Shown here: one piece after another, positions 34,404 to 43,458 of the stretch | Position numbering within the stretch: position 1 is the stretch's first letter | Layout: every line of letters begins with the position of its first letter | NCBI RefSeq assembly: GCF_000336995.1 | Contig: NZ_AOJI01000022.1 | Coordinates: 76,450-140,449 of the forward strand | Direction: 5' to 3' | DNA: 64,000 bases | Source: Halorubrum aidingense JCM 13560 | GTDB lineage: Archaea; Halobacteriota; Halobacteria; Halobacteriales; Haloferacaceae | Program-made: the position numbers and the translations under genes | The notes under the pieces: model-generated | What the model was told of the DNA's origin: nothing | The model's database searches: none | Seen by the model: only the letters and a program-made list of their open reading frames with translations

Positions 34404-35465
34404 ATGAGCGACGAACGGATCGTCATCCTCGCCCACGAGAAGTTCCCTGACCGCGCGAAGACCGCTCTCGGCGTCATGCGCTACGGGGATCAGGACCTCC
34501 GAGCCGTCCTCGACCGCGACCGCGCCGGCGACCGGGTACGCGACCACGTCCCCGACCTCGCCGACGCGCCGATCGTCGAGTCGTTCGCGGACGCGTACGC
34601 GGCCGCCGACGGCGAGGTGGACGCCTTATATATCGGGATCGCGCCGATCGGCGGTGGCTTCGACGAGTCGTGGCGGGGAGACGTTCGGGCCGCTATCGAG
34701 GCCGGCTGCGACGTGGTCAGCGGGCTCCACTACTTCCTCAACGAGGACGCGGAACTCGCCGCGCTCGCCGACGAACACGGCGTCGACCTCGTCGACGTCC
34801 GCGAGCCGGACGACGACCTCACGGTCGCGACCGGCGCCTCCGGCGACGTCGACGCCGACGTGGTGCTCACCGTCGGCACCGACTGTTCGGTCGGGAAGAT
34901 GACGGCCTCGCTCGAAATCGTCGCGGCCGCCCGCGAGCGCGGGATCGACGCCGCGTTCGTCCCGACCGGGCAGACCGGGATCATGATCGCCGGGTGGGGG
35001 AACCCGATCGACCGGGTCGTCTCCGATTTCACCGCCGGCGCCGTCGAGGACATGCTCGTCGAGATCGGCGACAACCACGACCTGCTCGTCGTCGAGGGGC
35101 AGGGCAGCATCATCCACCCCGCCTACTCGGCGGTCACCTGCGGCATCCTCCACGGGTCGATGGCCGACGGGCTCGTGCTCTGTCACGCCGCCGGCCGCGA
35201 GGTCGTCCACGGCTACGAGTCCTTCTCGCTGCCGCCCGTCTCGGAGTACCTCGACCTCTACGAAGGGCTCGCGAACCCGGTCCACGAGACGAGCGTCGTC
35301 GCGGGCGCGCTCAACACGAAGGACGTCGCCGACGACGCGGCGGCCACAGAAGCGGTCGCGGCGTTCGCCGACGACGCCGGCGTCCCCGCGGCCGACCCCG
35401 TCCGTGACGGCGCGGATCGCATCGTCGACGGCATCGTCGCGGCCGGGCTCGGCGAGGACGCATGA
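34404..35465 (+). CDS. dgcN: DUF1611 family protein, probable D-glutamate N-acetyltransferase DgcN
   Basis: Protein of 353 residues with an N-terminal Rossmann-like part and a C-terminal P-loop domain (TVGTDCSVGKMTAS, about residues 156-169) typical of DUF1611. DgcN proteins acetylate D-glutamate in the D-Glu catabolic route reported for marine proteobacteria and haloarchaea. The next gene, overlapping by 4 bp, is an enolase-superfamily racemase matching DgcA, the partner in that route. TTTTAAG about 28 bp upstream of the ATG fits a leaderless promoter for the pair. The functional call depends on the pairing. Confidence 0.82.
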   Translation: MSDERIVILAHEKFPDRAKTALGVMRYGDQDLRAVLDRDRAGDRVRDHVPDLADAPIVESFADAYAAADGEVDALYIGIAPIGGGFDESWRGDVRAAIEAGCDVVSGLHYFLNEDAELAALADEHGVDLVDVREPDDDLTVATGASGDVDADVVLTVGTDCSVGKMTASLEIVAAARERGIDAAFVPTGQTGIMIAGWGNPIDRVVSDFTAGAVEDMLVEIGDNHDLLVVEGQGSIIHPAYSAVTCGILHGSMADGLVLCHAAGREVVHGYESFSLPPVSEYLDLYEGLANPVHETSVVAGALNTKDVADDAAATEAVAAFADDAGVPAADPVRDGADRIVDGIVAAGLGEDA

Positions 35466-36508
35466 GCCTCGACGCGACGTTCGAGCGGGTGTCGATGCCG
35501 CTCGCGGACCCCTTCACGATCTCGCGGGGGACGCAGACCGACGCCGAGAACGTGATCGTCCGGATCGCGGACGAAGGCGGGATGACGGGCGTCGGCGGCG
35601 CCGCGCCCGCCGCGCACTACGGCGAGACCGCCGGCACGGTCGAGGCGGTCCTCCCGGACCTGCTCGCGGCCGTCGAGGAGGTCGGCGACCCGCACGCGCT
35701 CCACGAGATCGAAACCGAGCTGGCGGCCGTGGTCAACGACAACCCGGCCGCGCGAACGGCCGTCTCGATCGCGGTTCACGACCTCGCCGCCAAGCGGCTC
35801 GGCGTGCCGCTGTACCGGCTCTGGGGGCTCGACGCCGACGCCGCGCCGGCGACCTCGTTCACCATCGGGCTCGACGAGACCGAGCGCGTCCGCGAGAAGA
35901 CCGCCGCCGCGGTGGACGCGGGGTACTCCGTGCTGAAGATCAAGCTCGGCACCGACCGGGACCGGGAGCTGATCGACGCCGTCCGCGACGCGGCGCCGGA
36001 CGCCCGGGTCCGGGTCGACGCCAACGAGGCGTGGACGCCGCGGGAGGCGGTCGCGAAGACCGAGTGGCTCGCCGACAGCGGCGTGGAGTTCGTCGAACAG
36101 CCCGTCCCGGCCGAGGACCCGGAAGGCCTCCGGTTCGTGTACGAGCGGTCCGCGCTCCCGATCGCCGCAGACGAGTCCTGCGTGACGCTCTCGGACATCC
36201 CGGCGATCGCCGACCGCTGTGACATCGCGAATCTGAAGCTGATGAAGACAGGCGGCCTCCTGGAGGCGCGGCGCATGATCGCCGCCGCGCGCGCCCACGG
36301 GCTCGACGTGATGTGCGGCTGCATGATCGAGTCGAACGCGTCGATCGCCGCCGCCGCACAGCTCGCGCCCCTGCTCGATTACGCCGACCTCGACGGGTCG
36401 CTGCTGCTCGCCGACGACCCGTACGACGGGATCGAGATGCCGGCCGGCGAGATCCGGCTCGGCGCGCAGGAGCGATCGGGGACCGGAGCGCGCTTAGCGG
36501 ACGAATAG
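35462..36508 (+). CDS. dgcA: enolase-superfamily racemase/epimerase, probable N-acetyl-D-glutamate racemase DgcA
   Basis: Protein of 348 residues of the muconate-lactonizing/dipeptide epimerase subgroup. Acid-base lysines sit in VLKIKLG (K159/K161) and NLKLMKTGG (K262); metal ligands are D186 (VDANEAW), E212 (VEQPV) and D237 (AADESC). The two-lysine arrangement suits 1,1-proton transfer. Next to dgcN it most likely converts N-acetyl-D-glutamate to N-acetyl-L-glutamate; L-Ala-D/L-Glu epimerase is the main alternative. The matching deacetylase is not adjacent. Confidence 0.82.
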   Translation: MSLDATFERVSMPLADPFTISRGTQTDAENVIVRIADEGGMTGVGGAAPAAHYGETAGTVEAVLPDLLAAVEEVGDPHALHEIETELAAVVNDNPAARTAVSIAVHDLAAKRLGVPLYRLWGLDADAAPATSFTIGLDETERVREKTAAAVDAGYSVLKIKLGTDRDRELIDAVRDAAPDARVRVDANEAWTPREAVAKTEWLADSGVEFVEQPVPAEDPEGLRFVYERSALPIAADESCVTLSDIPAIADRCDIANLKLMKTGGLLEARRMIAAARAHGLDVMCGCMIESNASIAAAAQLAPLLDYADLDGSLLLADDPYDGIEMPAGEIRLGAQERSGTGARLADE

Positions 36509-36597
36509 CGACGCAGAAACGGAATGCCGCGGATACGGAACGACGCAGAAACGGAACGACGCGAAGGCGAGGCGGTCGGCTCCGCCGCACGGGTCGA

Positions 36598-37497
36598 CTA
36601 GTTCCGCTGTTCGTCGGCGTCGGCTTCGGACTCTTCTAGCTCCACGTCAACGGCCTCGTCGGTCGCCTCGTCCGAGTCACGGTCGGAGTCCTCGTCGAGG
36701 TCCGCCTCGAGGTCGTCCGCGTCGATCTCCGTCTCGATGTCTTCGAGCTCGGCCTCGATCTCCTCGTCGGTGCTGGCGTCGCCGCCGCTCGCCGGTTCGC
36801 CTTTCCCCATCTCGCCTTTCAGCGTCTCCAGCTCGGCGTCGACCTCGCTGTTCGTCGAGAGGCTCTCGAGCTCTCGGTCGATGCTGTCCTTGTCCGAGAG
36901 CGCGTCCTCGAACGCGCCCGAGTCCTCCAGTTCGTCCATCGCCTCCGCGCGCGCCTCCATCTCTTCGGTCCGCTCCTCGGCGCGCTCGATCGAGCGGCTC
37001 ACGTCCTCCATCTCGTCGCCGACGCCGGTCATCGCCTCCGAGACGCGCGAGGACGCTTCCGCGGCCTCGTAGCGCGCTTTCATCGTCTCCTTTTTCGTGC
37101 GGAACTCCTCGATGCGGTTCTGGAGCTTGTTCTTCTTTTCGACGAGCTGCTCTTGGGTGTCGTTCAGTTTGGCGATCTGGCCTTCCAGCTCCTCGATCTG
37201 GGCCATCTTCGACTTCTTCTTTTCGAGCGCCTTCCGCGCGAGGTCGTCGCGGTCCTGCTGGACCGCCTCGCGGGCCTGCCGGTTGTGCTTCTCGACGTTC
37301 TCTTCGAGCTTGCGTTTTTGAATCTCTAGACGCTTCTTCTGGGTCGTCAGGTCGGCGATCCCCTGTTTGACGTCTTGGAGCTCGTCGCGCATCTGTTCGT
37401 ACGAGTAATCGAGCGACTCCGTCGGGTCCTCCGCTCGATTGAGGAGGGCGTTCAGCTTCGAGCGGATGACGTAGGAGGCGCGAGAGAGGATTCCCAT
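36598..37497 (-). CDS. PspA/IM30 (Vipp1) family membrane-stress protein
   Basis: Protein of 299 residues, mostly a long coiled coil (about 25-215), beginning MGILSRASYVIRSKLNALL with the amphipathic membrane-binding helix, then AEDPTESLDYSYEQM. The last 90 residues are an acidic disordered tail. PspA proteins bind stressed membranes as ring or rod polymers. In haloarchaea homologues are abundant under salt or membrane stress. Minus-strand TTTTAA at 37521-37526 is about 27 bp before ATG 37497, favouring this start over the ATG at 37506. Confidence 0.9.
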   Translation of the reverse strand: MGILSRASYVIRSKLNALLNRAEDPTESLDYSYEQMRDELQDVKQGIADLTTQKKRLEIQKRKLEENVEKHNRQAREAVQQDRDDLARKALEKKKSKMAQIEELEGQIAKLNDTQEQLVEKKNKLQNRIEEFRTKKETMKARYEAAEASSRVSEAMTGVGDEMEDVSRSIERAEERTEEMEARAEAMDELEDSGAFEDALSDKDSIDRELESLSTNSEVDAELETLKGEMGKGEPASGGDASTDEEIEAELEDIETEIDADDLEADLDEDSDRDSDEATDEAVDVELEESEADADEQRN

Positions 37498-37703
37498 ACC
37501 CGTCATACACGCTCCACCCGTTAAAACCTCATGTGGTTCGACGGGTTCGACGGGCGCGACGGGCGCGACGGCGGGCGAAACCGTCGCCTGCGAGGGTCCG
37601 GCCGGCGTCTGAGCGACCGCGTGTGCGCCGGCGGCGACGGGTGAGATCCCCCGCGAGCCGAATCCCCCGAATATTTATTCGGGTTGTTGTAATACGTTCG
37701 ATC

Positions 37704-38675
37704 ATGGACATCGGCGTGTTAACCGTCCCCTTAGGCGGCGAATCGATCGACGATGCGGTCGCGTACCTCGAGGAAATCGGCGTCGACGCCGTCGAGCTCG
37801 GCGTCGGCGGCTGGCCCGGCGAGGACCACGTCGACCGCGAGGCGACGCTCGACGACGCGGACGCGCAGGCGGCGCTGCTCGACTTGCTCGACGGGCACGA
37901 CCTCCGGATCTCCGCGCTCGCGACCCACAACAACCCCCTGCATCCCGACGAGGAGCGGGCCGCGGAAGCCGACCGAGAGCTTCGCGAGGCGATCGAGCTG
38001 GCCGATCAGCTCGACGTGGGAACGGTCACCTGTTTCTCGGGGCTGCCCGCGGGGGCGCCCGGCGACTCGACGCCCAACTGGATCACGGCGCCGTGGCCGA
38101 GCGAGCACGCCGACGCCCACGCCTACCAGTGGGACGAGGTCGCGATCCCGTACTGGCGCGACCTGGCCGCTCACGCCGAGGACCACGGCGTCGACGTCGC
38201 CATCGAGATGCACCCGAACATGCTCGTCTACGAGCCCACCGGCATGCTCGCGCTGCGGGAGGCGACCAACGAGCGGATCGGCGCCAACTTCGACCCCTCG
38301 CACCTCTACTGGCAGGGGATCGACGTGACGGAGGCGATCCGCTTTTTGGGCGCACACGACGCGATCCACCACGTCCACGCCAAGGACACGAAAGTGTACG
38401 ACGCGAACGCGCGCGTGAAGGGCGTGCTCGACACGACCGGCTACACCGAGGAGGCCGACCGCTCGTGGCTGTTCCGGTCGATCGGCTACGGCCACGACGA
38501 GGCTCACTGGAAGGACGTCGTCTCGACGCTCCGGATGGTCGGCTACGAGGGCGCGCTCTCCATCGAACACGAGGACTCGCTCACCTCCTCGCGGGAGGGA
38601 CTGGAGAAGGCGGTCGACGTGCTCGACCGCGCGGTCTTCGAGACGCGACCGGGCGACGCGTACTGGGCGGAGTAA
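37704..38675 (+). CDS. sugar phosphate isomerase/epimerase (xylose isomerase-like TIM barrel)
   Basis: Protein of 323 residues of the AP endonuclease 2 / IolE-like fold. Metal-site residues appear in VDVAIEMHPNMLVY (Glu about 162), IGANFDPSHLYWQG (Asp/His about 194-197), HVHAKDTKV (His about 225) and ALSIEHEDSL (Glu about 288). It begins MDIGVLTVPLGGESIDDAV. ATTTATT about 28 bp upstream of the ATG fits a leaderless promoter. The Gfo/Idh gene follows after 15 bp, the common pairing in myo-inositol or keto-sugar catabolism. Confidence 0.9.
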   Translation: MDIGVLTVPLGGESIDDAVAYLEEIGVDAVELGVGGWPGEDHVDREATLDDADAQAALLDLLDGHDLRISALATHNNPLHPDEERAAEADRELREAIELADQLDVGTVTCFSGLPAGAPGDSTPNWITAPWPSEHADAHAYQWDEVAIPYWRDLAAHAEDHGVDVAIEMHPNMLVYEPTGMLALREATNERIGANFDPSHLYWQGIDVTEAIRFLGAHDAIHHVHAKDTKVYDANARVKGVLDTTGYTEEADRSWLFRSIGYGHDEAHWKDVVSTLRMVGYEGALSIEHEDSLTSSREGLEKAVDVLDRAVFETRPGDAYWAE

Positions 38676-38690
38676 GCGGCGGACACACCA

Positions 38691-39824
38691 ATGACACAGC
38701 AACCACTCAAAATCGGCGTGCTGGGGTATCGGTTCATGGGCAAGGCGCACGCAAACGCGCTCGCGAGACTCCCGATGTTCTTCCCGGACGCGCCCGACAT
38801 CGAGCGGCACACGCTCGTCGGGCGCGACGAGGAGGCCTTAGCGGAGGCGGCCGAGCGGTTCGGCTTCGCGCACACGGCGACCGACTGGGAGGACGCGCTC
38901 GAGGAGGTGGACGTCTTCTACAACCTCGGGCCGAACCACGTCCACGCGGAGCCGTCGATCGCCGCCCTCGAAGCGGGCGTCCCCGTCCTCTGTGAGAAGC
39001 CGCTCGCGCCGACGCTGGAGGAGGCGGGAGCGATGCGCGACGCCGCGGCCGACGCCGACGTACCGACTGGGACCGCGTTCAACTACCGGTTCGTCCCGGC
39101 GATCCGGTACGCGAAGGGGCTGATCGAAGACGGCGAGCTCGGCGAGATCCGGCAGGTTCGCGGGCGGTACCTCCAAGACTGGCTCGTCGACCCCGAGGCG
39201 CCGTGGGCGTGGCGAATGGACGCCGACCTCGCGGGGTCCGGCGCGCTCGGCGACCTCGGCGCGCACACGATCGACCTCGCGGACTTCCTCGTCGGCGACG
39301 AGGTCGGCGAGATCGACCGCGTCTCGGGGCACCTCGAAACGTTCGTCGACGAGCGGCCGGTGTACGACGACGACGGCGCTGTCGACGAACACCGCGACGT
39401 GACCGTCGACGACGCCTACACGGCGCAGGTCGCCTACGAGTCCGGCGCGATGGGGAGCTTCGAGGCGACTCGGTTCGCGACCGGGCACAAGAACGACCAC
39501 ACGATCGAGGTGCACGGCTCGGAGGGGAGCCTGAAGTTCTCCTTAGAGCGACTCAACGAGTTGGAGGTGCTCAGCGGGGACGCCCGCGGCTACGAGACGG
39601 TGCTCGTCACCGACGAGACGGATCCGTACGTCGACCACTGGTGGCCCCCGGGCCACGTGATCGGCTGGGAACACACGTTCGTCCACGAGAACTACGAGTT
39701 CCTCACCGCCGTCGCCGAGGGCGGCGAGTTCGAACCCTCGTTCGCGGACGGCTACGACGTCCAGCGCGTCCTCGACGCCATCGAGGAGTCCGACGAACGC
39801 GGAGCGTGGGTGTCGCTCGACTGA
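38691..39824 (+). CDS. Gfo/Idh/MocA family oxidoreductase
   Basis: Protein of 377 residues. NAD-binding LKIGVLGYRFMGKAHANAL, catalytic EKPLA motif (PVLCEKPLAPTLEEAG), and the substrate-binding half with GSGALGDLGAHTIDLADFL and GWEHTFVHENYEFL. Larger than the protein at 31425 and only distantly similar to it. Co-transcribed with the TIM-barrel isomerase, so they probably serve successive steps for one sugar or polyol; the substrate is unknown. Confidence 0.9.
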   Translation: MTQQPLKIGVLGYRFMGKAHANALARLPMFFPDAPDIERHTLVGRDEEALAEAAERFGFAHTATDWEDALEEVDVFYNLGPNHVHAEPSIAALEAGVPVLCEKPLAPTLEEAGAMRDAAADADVPTGTAFNYRFVPAIRYAKGLIEDGELGEIRQVRGRYLQDWLVDPEAPWAWRMDADLAGSGALGDLGAHTIDLADFLVGDEVGEIDRVSGHLETFVDERPVYDDDGAVDEHRDVTVDDAYTAQVAYESGAMGSFEATRFATGHKNDHTIEVHGSEGSLKFSLERLNELEVLSGDARGYETVLVTDETDPYVDHWWPPGHVIGWEHTFVHENYEFLTAVAEGGEFEPSFADGYDVQRVLDAIEESDERGAWVSLD

Positions 39825-39857
39825 GGCGATCCGAGCTGACACCAAGACCCGAACCGC

Positions 39858-40325
39858 TCAGAACTCGCCGCCGCCGAGCGGGTCGGTGCCGCCCTCCTCG
39901 TCCGCCCACTCGCTTATCTCCGAGTCCTCGCCGTCGTACTCGGTGAGCGTCTCTCGGGTGGCGAACGCCACGGGCTCCCAGACGATCTCTAACTGTTCGT
40001 TACCCGTCGCGTTCGGGACCGCGACCCGATCGCCCGGTCGGACGACCCCGTCGCCCGGCCACGATCCGAACTGGACGTTCTCGTCCGGGTCCGACCCGCG
40101 GACGTACAGCTCCTCTGCCGCGACCGGGTCGGGGCCGAGCGCGACGACGACGAGTTCGCCGCCGTCCTCTTCGACCTCGAACTTCGCGTCCGGCGGGGCG
40201 ACGCCGTCGATGAGGCCGAACACCGCGGCACCGACGATCGCTAACAGCAGCACGACGATGCCGACGAGCAGCCCCGTGCCGGCTATCGGGGTAAACCCCC
40301 GTTCGTCGTTCCGAAACGCGTGCAT
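39858..40325 (-). CDS. type IV pilin, archaeal N-terminal domain family
   Basis: Protein of 155 residues. A short charged leader ending in ERGFTPIAG precedes a hydrophobic helix (about 14-40), the class III signal cut by the prepilin peptidase PibD. The exposed part is beta-rich and acidic, with PDAKFEVEEDGGELVVV. Probably a minor pilin or pseudopilin on the cell surface. CTTATG (minus, near 40350) is about 27 bp upstream of the ATG. No assembly ATPase is nearby. Confidence 0.87.
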   Translation of the reverse strand: MHAFRNDERGFTPIAGTGLLVGIVVLLLAIVGAAVFGLIDGVAPPDAKFEVEEDGGELVVVALGPDPVAAEELYVRGSDPDENVQFGSWPGDGVVRPGDRVAVPNATGNEQLEIVWEPVAFATRETLTEYDGEDSEISEWADEEGGTDPLGGGEF

Positions 40326-40554
40326 TCGCGTCTGACTCCGCGCCGAGCGACATAAGGGTTTACCCGCCGAGTATCAGGCGAGATAACGGACGTGACGGCG
40401 TCGCCAGTCGCTGTCGGGACGCTGTGGCGCTGCGACGCGGCGACACTACGACGCTGCGCCGCGGCGCCGTCGTGGTCGTCGATACTGTCGCGGGCGCCGG
40501 AAGCGTCACGGCGAAAACCGGAACCCCGTTAATCCACCCGCTCGAAGGACGCCC

Positions 40555-41169
40555 GTGACATCCTGGTTCGAGGATCCGGACGGCGGGCGGGCGCGCGGTC
40601 CCCGTGGCCTCGCTCGGGCGTGGGTGGAGGCGCTGATCCGACCGCGGCGCCTCTTCGTCAACGGGGTTACCCGGGGCGATCAGGCGCCGGCGCTGACGTT
40701 CGCCGTCGCCGTCGCGGCGGCGTTCACCCTCGGCTGGATCGCGGTCGACCCGTCCGTGATCCCGGGGATCGTCGAGTCCGTGCCGCTGTCGGCGGTCGTG
40801 CTGTTCCTCGTGGTGGTCGCGCTGGGAGCGCCGGTCGGACTCCACCTCACCGCGGCGGTCGCGACGGTCTCGGTGATCGTCGCCAGCGTCGAGTTCGACG
40901 GCGGGCTCTCGCTGCGCGACCGGGGCGGGGTGAGCGAGACGGTTCAGGTCGTCGCGTACGCGAGTTCGCCGATGGCGCTCGCCGGACCGCCGATACCGGT
41001 GGTCAGAGTGCTCTGCGGCGCGTACGCGACGGTCCTCCTGTTGATCGGGTTTCGGATCGTCCACGGGACGACCCCGATTCGGACCCTCGTCGCCGGCCTT
41101 CCGCCCGCCGTCCTCGGATACGGCATCGGCTACCGCGTCGTCGCGTCGATTCGCACGCTCGTCGGTTGA
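40555..41169 (+). CDS. Yip1 domain membrane protein
   Basis: Protein of 204 residues with about five helices. N-terminal ARAWVEALIRPRRLFVNGV followed by helices at about 50-70, 78-112, 135-160 and 165-200 fits haloarchaeal Yip1-domain proteins. GTG start. The function is not known in archaea. The 229 bp upstream (40326-40554) hold no gene that I can support. Confidence 0.8.
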   Translation: MTSWFEDPDGGRARGPRGLARAWVEALIRPRRLFVNGVTRGDQAPALTFAVAVAAAFTLGWIAVDPSVIPGIVESVPLSAVVLFLVVVALGAPVGLHLTAAVATVSVIVASVEFDGGLSLRDRGGVSETVQVVAYASSPMALAGPPIPVVRVLCGAYATVLLLIGFRIVHGTTPIRTLVAGLPPAVLGYGIGYRVVASIRTLVG

Positions 41170-41265
41170 TCGGCCCGAGGGGCGGACCGAGGCACGCTCG
41201 TCGCTGTCGGCGCCCCGAGAGGGTTTCGACAACAGTTTTAGGCCCGAGGCTCTCGGTGTACTCAA

Positions 41266-43446
41266 ATGGGATCCTGTATCATTTGTGGCGCCGACGTCGG
41301 CGGTGACGGGCGCATCTGTGACCCGCACCAAGAGGACGTCGTGTTCGACTTCCGCGGCGACTCTCCGAACCAGCTCGTTCCCTCCCGATTCTACCGCGGC
41401 ATCGTCGACGGCTACGCCGACTTCGGCGTGTTTATCGACCTCGCCCCGGGCGTGACGGGGCTGCTCCACCGCTCCGAGCTCGACCGTCGGCTCGACAGCC
41501 TGGACTGGGAGCCGGGCGACGAGGTGTTCGTGCAGGTGAAAGGCGTCCGCGACAACGGCAACATCGATCTCGCGTGGTCGATCCGACAGGCCGACCGCGA
41601 GTTCCGCGGCGTCCTCGTGCAGGACGGCGACTCAGAGCACCTTCCGGAAGAAGACGACGCGGACGACGAATCTTCCGACGAGTCCACCACCGACGACGAC
41701 ACCGACGAGGTCGAGGCTGAGGAGAACGGCGAACGCGACGACTCCGGGTCGAGCGATGTCGACGCGGACGAGAGCGAGGACGCGGCGTCTCCCGACGTCG
41801 ACGAGTCTCAGGACGCTGCGACCGACGATGAGGACGATGAGGACGATGGAGAAGACGCCGCTGCCGCCGACGCGGCGGACGAGTCGGCCGACGAGGCCGA
41901 CGAGGCCGACGAGGCCGACGCGGACGGGGAAGACGACCTCGCCGACGGTCGCGAGCGCGTCGACATCGGCACGCTCGCCGACGCCGTCGGCGACGAGGTT
42001 CGGATCGACGGCGAAGTCGTCAGCGTGCGACAGACGGGCGGACCGACCGTCTTCGAGGTTCGAGACGAGACCGGCGTCGTCGACGTCGCCGCCTTCGTCG
42101 AGCCCGGCGTTCGGGCGTACCCGACCGCCGAAATCGGTGACGTGGTTCGGATCGACGGCGAGGTCGAAAGCCACCGAGGCGACGTGCAGGTCGAGTCCGA
42201 GGCGCTGGTCCTCCTTGACGGCGCAGACGCCGACGCGGTCCGCCGCCGGCTCGCCGAGGCGCTCACTGACGAGGCGCGTCCCGAGGGGCTCCAGCCGCTC
42301 GCGGGCGACGAGACGGTCGCGAAGCTCGCCGACGGGCTGCTCGACGCCGCGGAGGCGATCCGCCGGGCCGTGCTCGAATCGCGCCCCATCGTCGTCCGGC
42401 ACCCGGCCACCGCGGACGGCTACGTCGCCGGCGCGGCCGTCGAGCGCGCCGTCCTTCCGCTGATCCGAGACGAACACGCCAAGAGCGACGCGGAGTACCA
42501 CTACTTCACCCGCCGGCCGCTCGACGACCCGGTGTACGACATGGACGCGGCCACCAACGACGCGACCCGCATGCTGCAGGACCGCGACCGCCACGACGAG
42601 AAGCTCCCCCTCTTCCTGCTCGTCGGCACCGGCTCGACGACCGAGTCCGCGGACGGCATCGACCTCCTGTCCGTCTACGGCGTCGACGCGGTCGTCGTCG
42701 ACGCCGCGGTCGCGGACCCCGAGACGCGCGACGCGGTCGACACGCTGGTCTCGCCCGACATCGAGTCGATCGACGCCGACCTCTCGACCGGGGCGCTCGT
42801 CGCGTCGCTGGCCTCCGCGGTCAACGACGAAGTCCGCGAGGACCTCCGGCACCTGCCGGCCGTGAGCTACTGGGCGGACACCCCCGATCGGTACGTCGAC
42901 CTCGCCCGTGACGCGGGATACGACGTCGAGCGCGTCGCCGAACTGCGCGAGGCGATCGCCCTGGAGGCGTACTACCAGTCGTACCAGGACAAGCGCGAAC
43001 TCGTCGCCGACCTCCTCTTCGAGGACGGGGGCAACCTCGCGGCGCACGTCTCCGAGCAGTTCCGCGAGAAGCTGGAGACGGAAGTCGAGACGGCGACGGC
43101 GAACATCGTCACCGAGGCGGTCGACGGCGTCGAGTTCGGCGTGCTCGACACCGACGGCTACACTCACCGCTACGACTTCCCGCCGACGCCGCTCCTGCTC
43201 GACGACCTCCACCGCCGGAACGCGGACGGCGAGGCGTACGCGACGGTCGGGATCGGCACCGACGAGCTGTACGTCCGGACGACCGCGGACGTCTCGATCC
43301 GCGACGTCGCAGACCGGGCAGCCGAGCTGGCGCCCGCCGCCGACGTCACCACCGCCGGACTCCGCGAGGGAAAAATCGAGTTCCTCTCGGGCGAGCGCGA
43401 CGCCGTCGAGGACGCCATCGTCGCGGCCGTCGCGGAAGCGTTCTGA
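41266..43446 (+). CDS. RecJ-like DHH-superfamily protein with zinc finger, S1 and OB domains; catalytic motifs degenerate
   Basis: Protein of 726 residues. Layout: zinc-finger-like C4-X2-C7...C18-X2-H21; S1 RNA-binding domain (about 45-115); Asp/Glu-rich linker (about 125-230); OB-fold (about 235-315); DHH/RecJ-like region (about 365-726). The expected DXDXDG motif reads PATADG (RHPATADGY, 378-386) and the DHH motif reads DAA (479-481), so the nuclease centre looks dead. Haloarchaea carry several RecJ homologues; an inactive one recalls Cdc45. TTTTAGG about 27 bp upstream supports the ATG. Confidence 0.85.
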   Translation: MGSCIICGADVGGDGRICDPHQEDVVFDFRGDSPNQLVPSRFYRGIVDGYADFGVFIDLAPGVTGLLHRSELDRRLDSLDWEPGDEVFVQVKGVRDNGNIDLAWSIRQADREFRGVLVQDGDSEHLPEEDDADDESSDESTTDDDTDEVEAEENGERDDSGSSDVDADESEDAASPDVDESQDAATDDEDDEDDGEDAAAADAADESADEADEADEADADGEDDLADGRERVDIGTLADAVGDEVRIDGEVVSVRQTGGPTVFEVRDETGVVDVAAFVEPGVRAYPTAEIGDVVRIDGEVESHRGDVQVESEALVLLDGADADAVRRRLAEALTDEARPEGLQPLAGDETVAKLADGLLDAAEAIRRAVLESRPIVVRHPATADGYVAGAAVERAVLPLIRDEHAKSDAEYHYFTRRPLDDPVYDMDAATNDATRMLQDRDRHDEKLPLFLLVGTGSTTESADGIDLLSVYGVDAVVVDAAVADPETRDAVDTLVSPDIESIDADLSTGALVASLASAVNDEVREDLRHLPAVSYWADTPDRYVDLARDAGYDVERVAELREAIALEAYYQSYQDKRELVADLLFEDGGNLAAHVSEQFREKLETEVETATANIVTEAVDGVEFGVLDTDGYTHRYDFPPTPLLLDDLHRRNADGEAYATVGIGTDELYVRTTADVSIRDVADRAAELAPAADVTTAGLREGKIEFLSGERDAVEDAIVAAVAEAF

Positions 43447-43458
43447 GGGCGACGGACG

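Noticed and set aside
41632..43212. 526-codon minus-strand frame
   Set aside because: Antisense shadow of the RecJ-like gene; long antisense frames are expected at this GC content.
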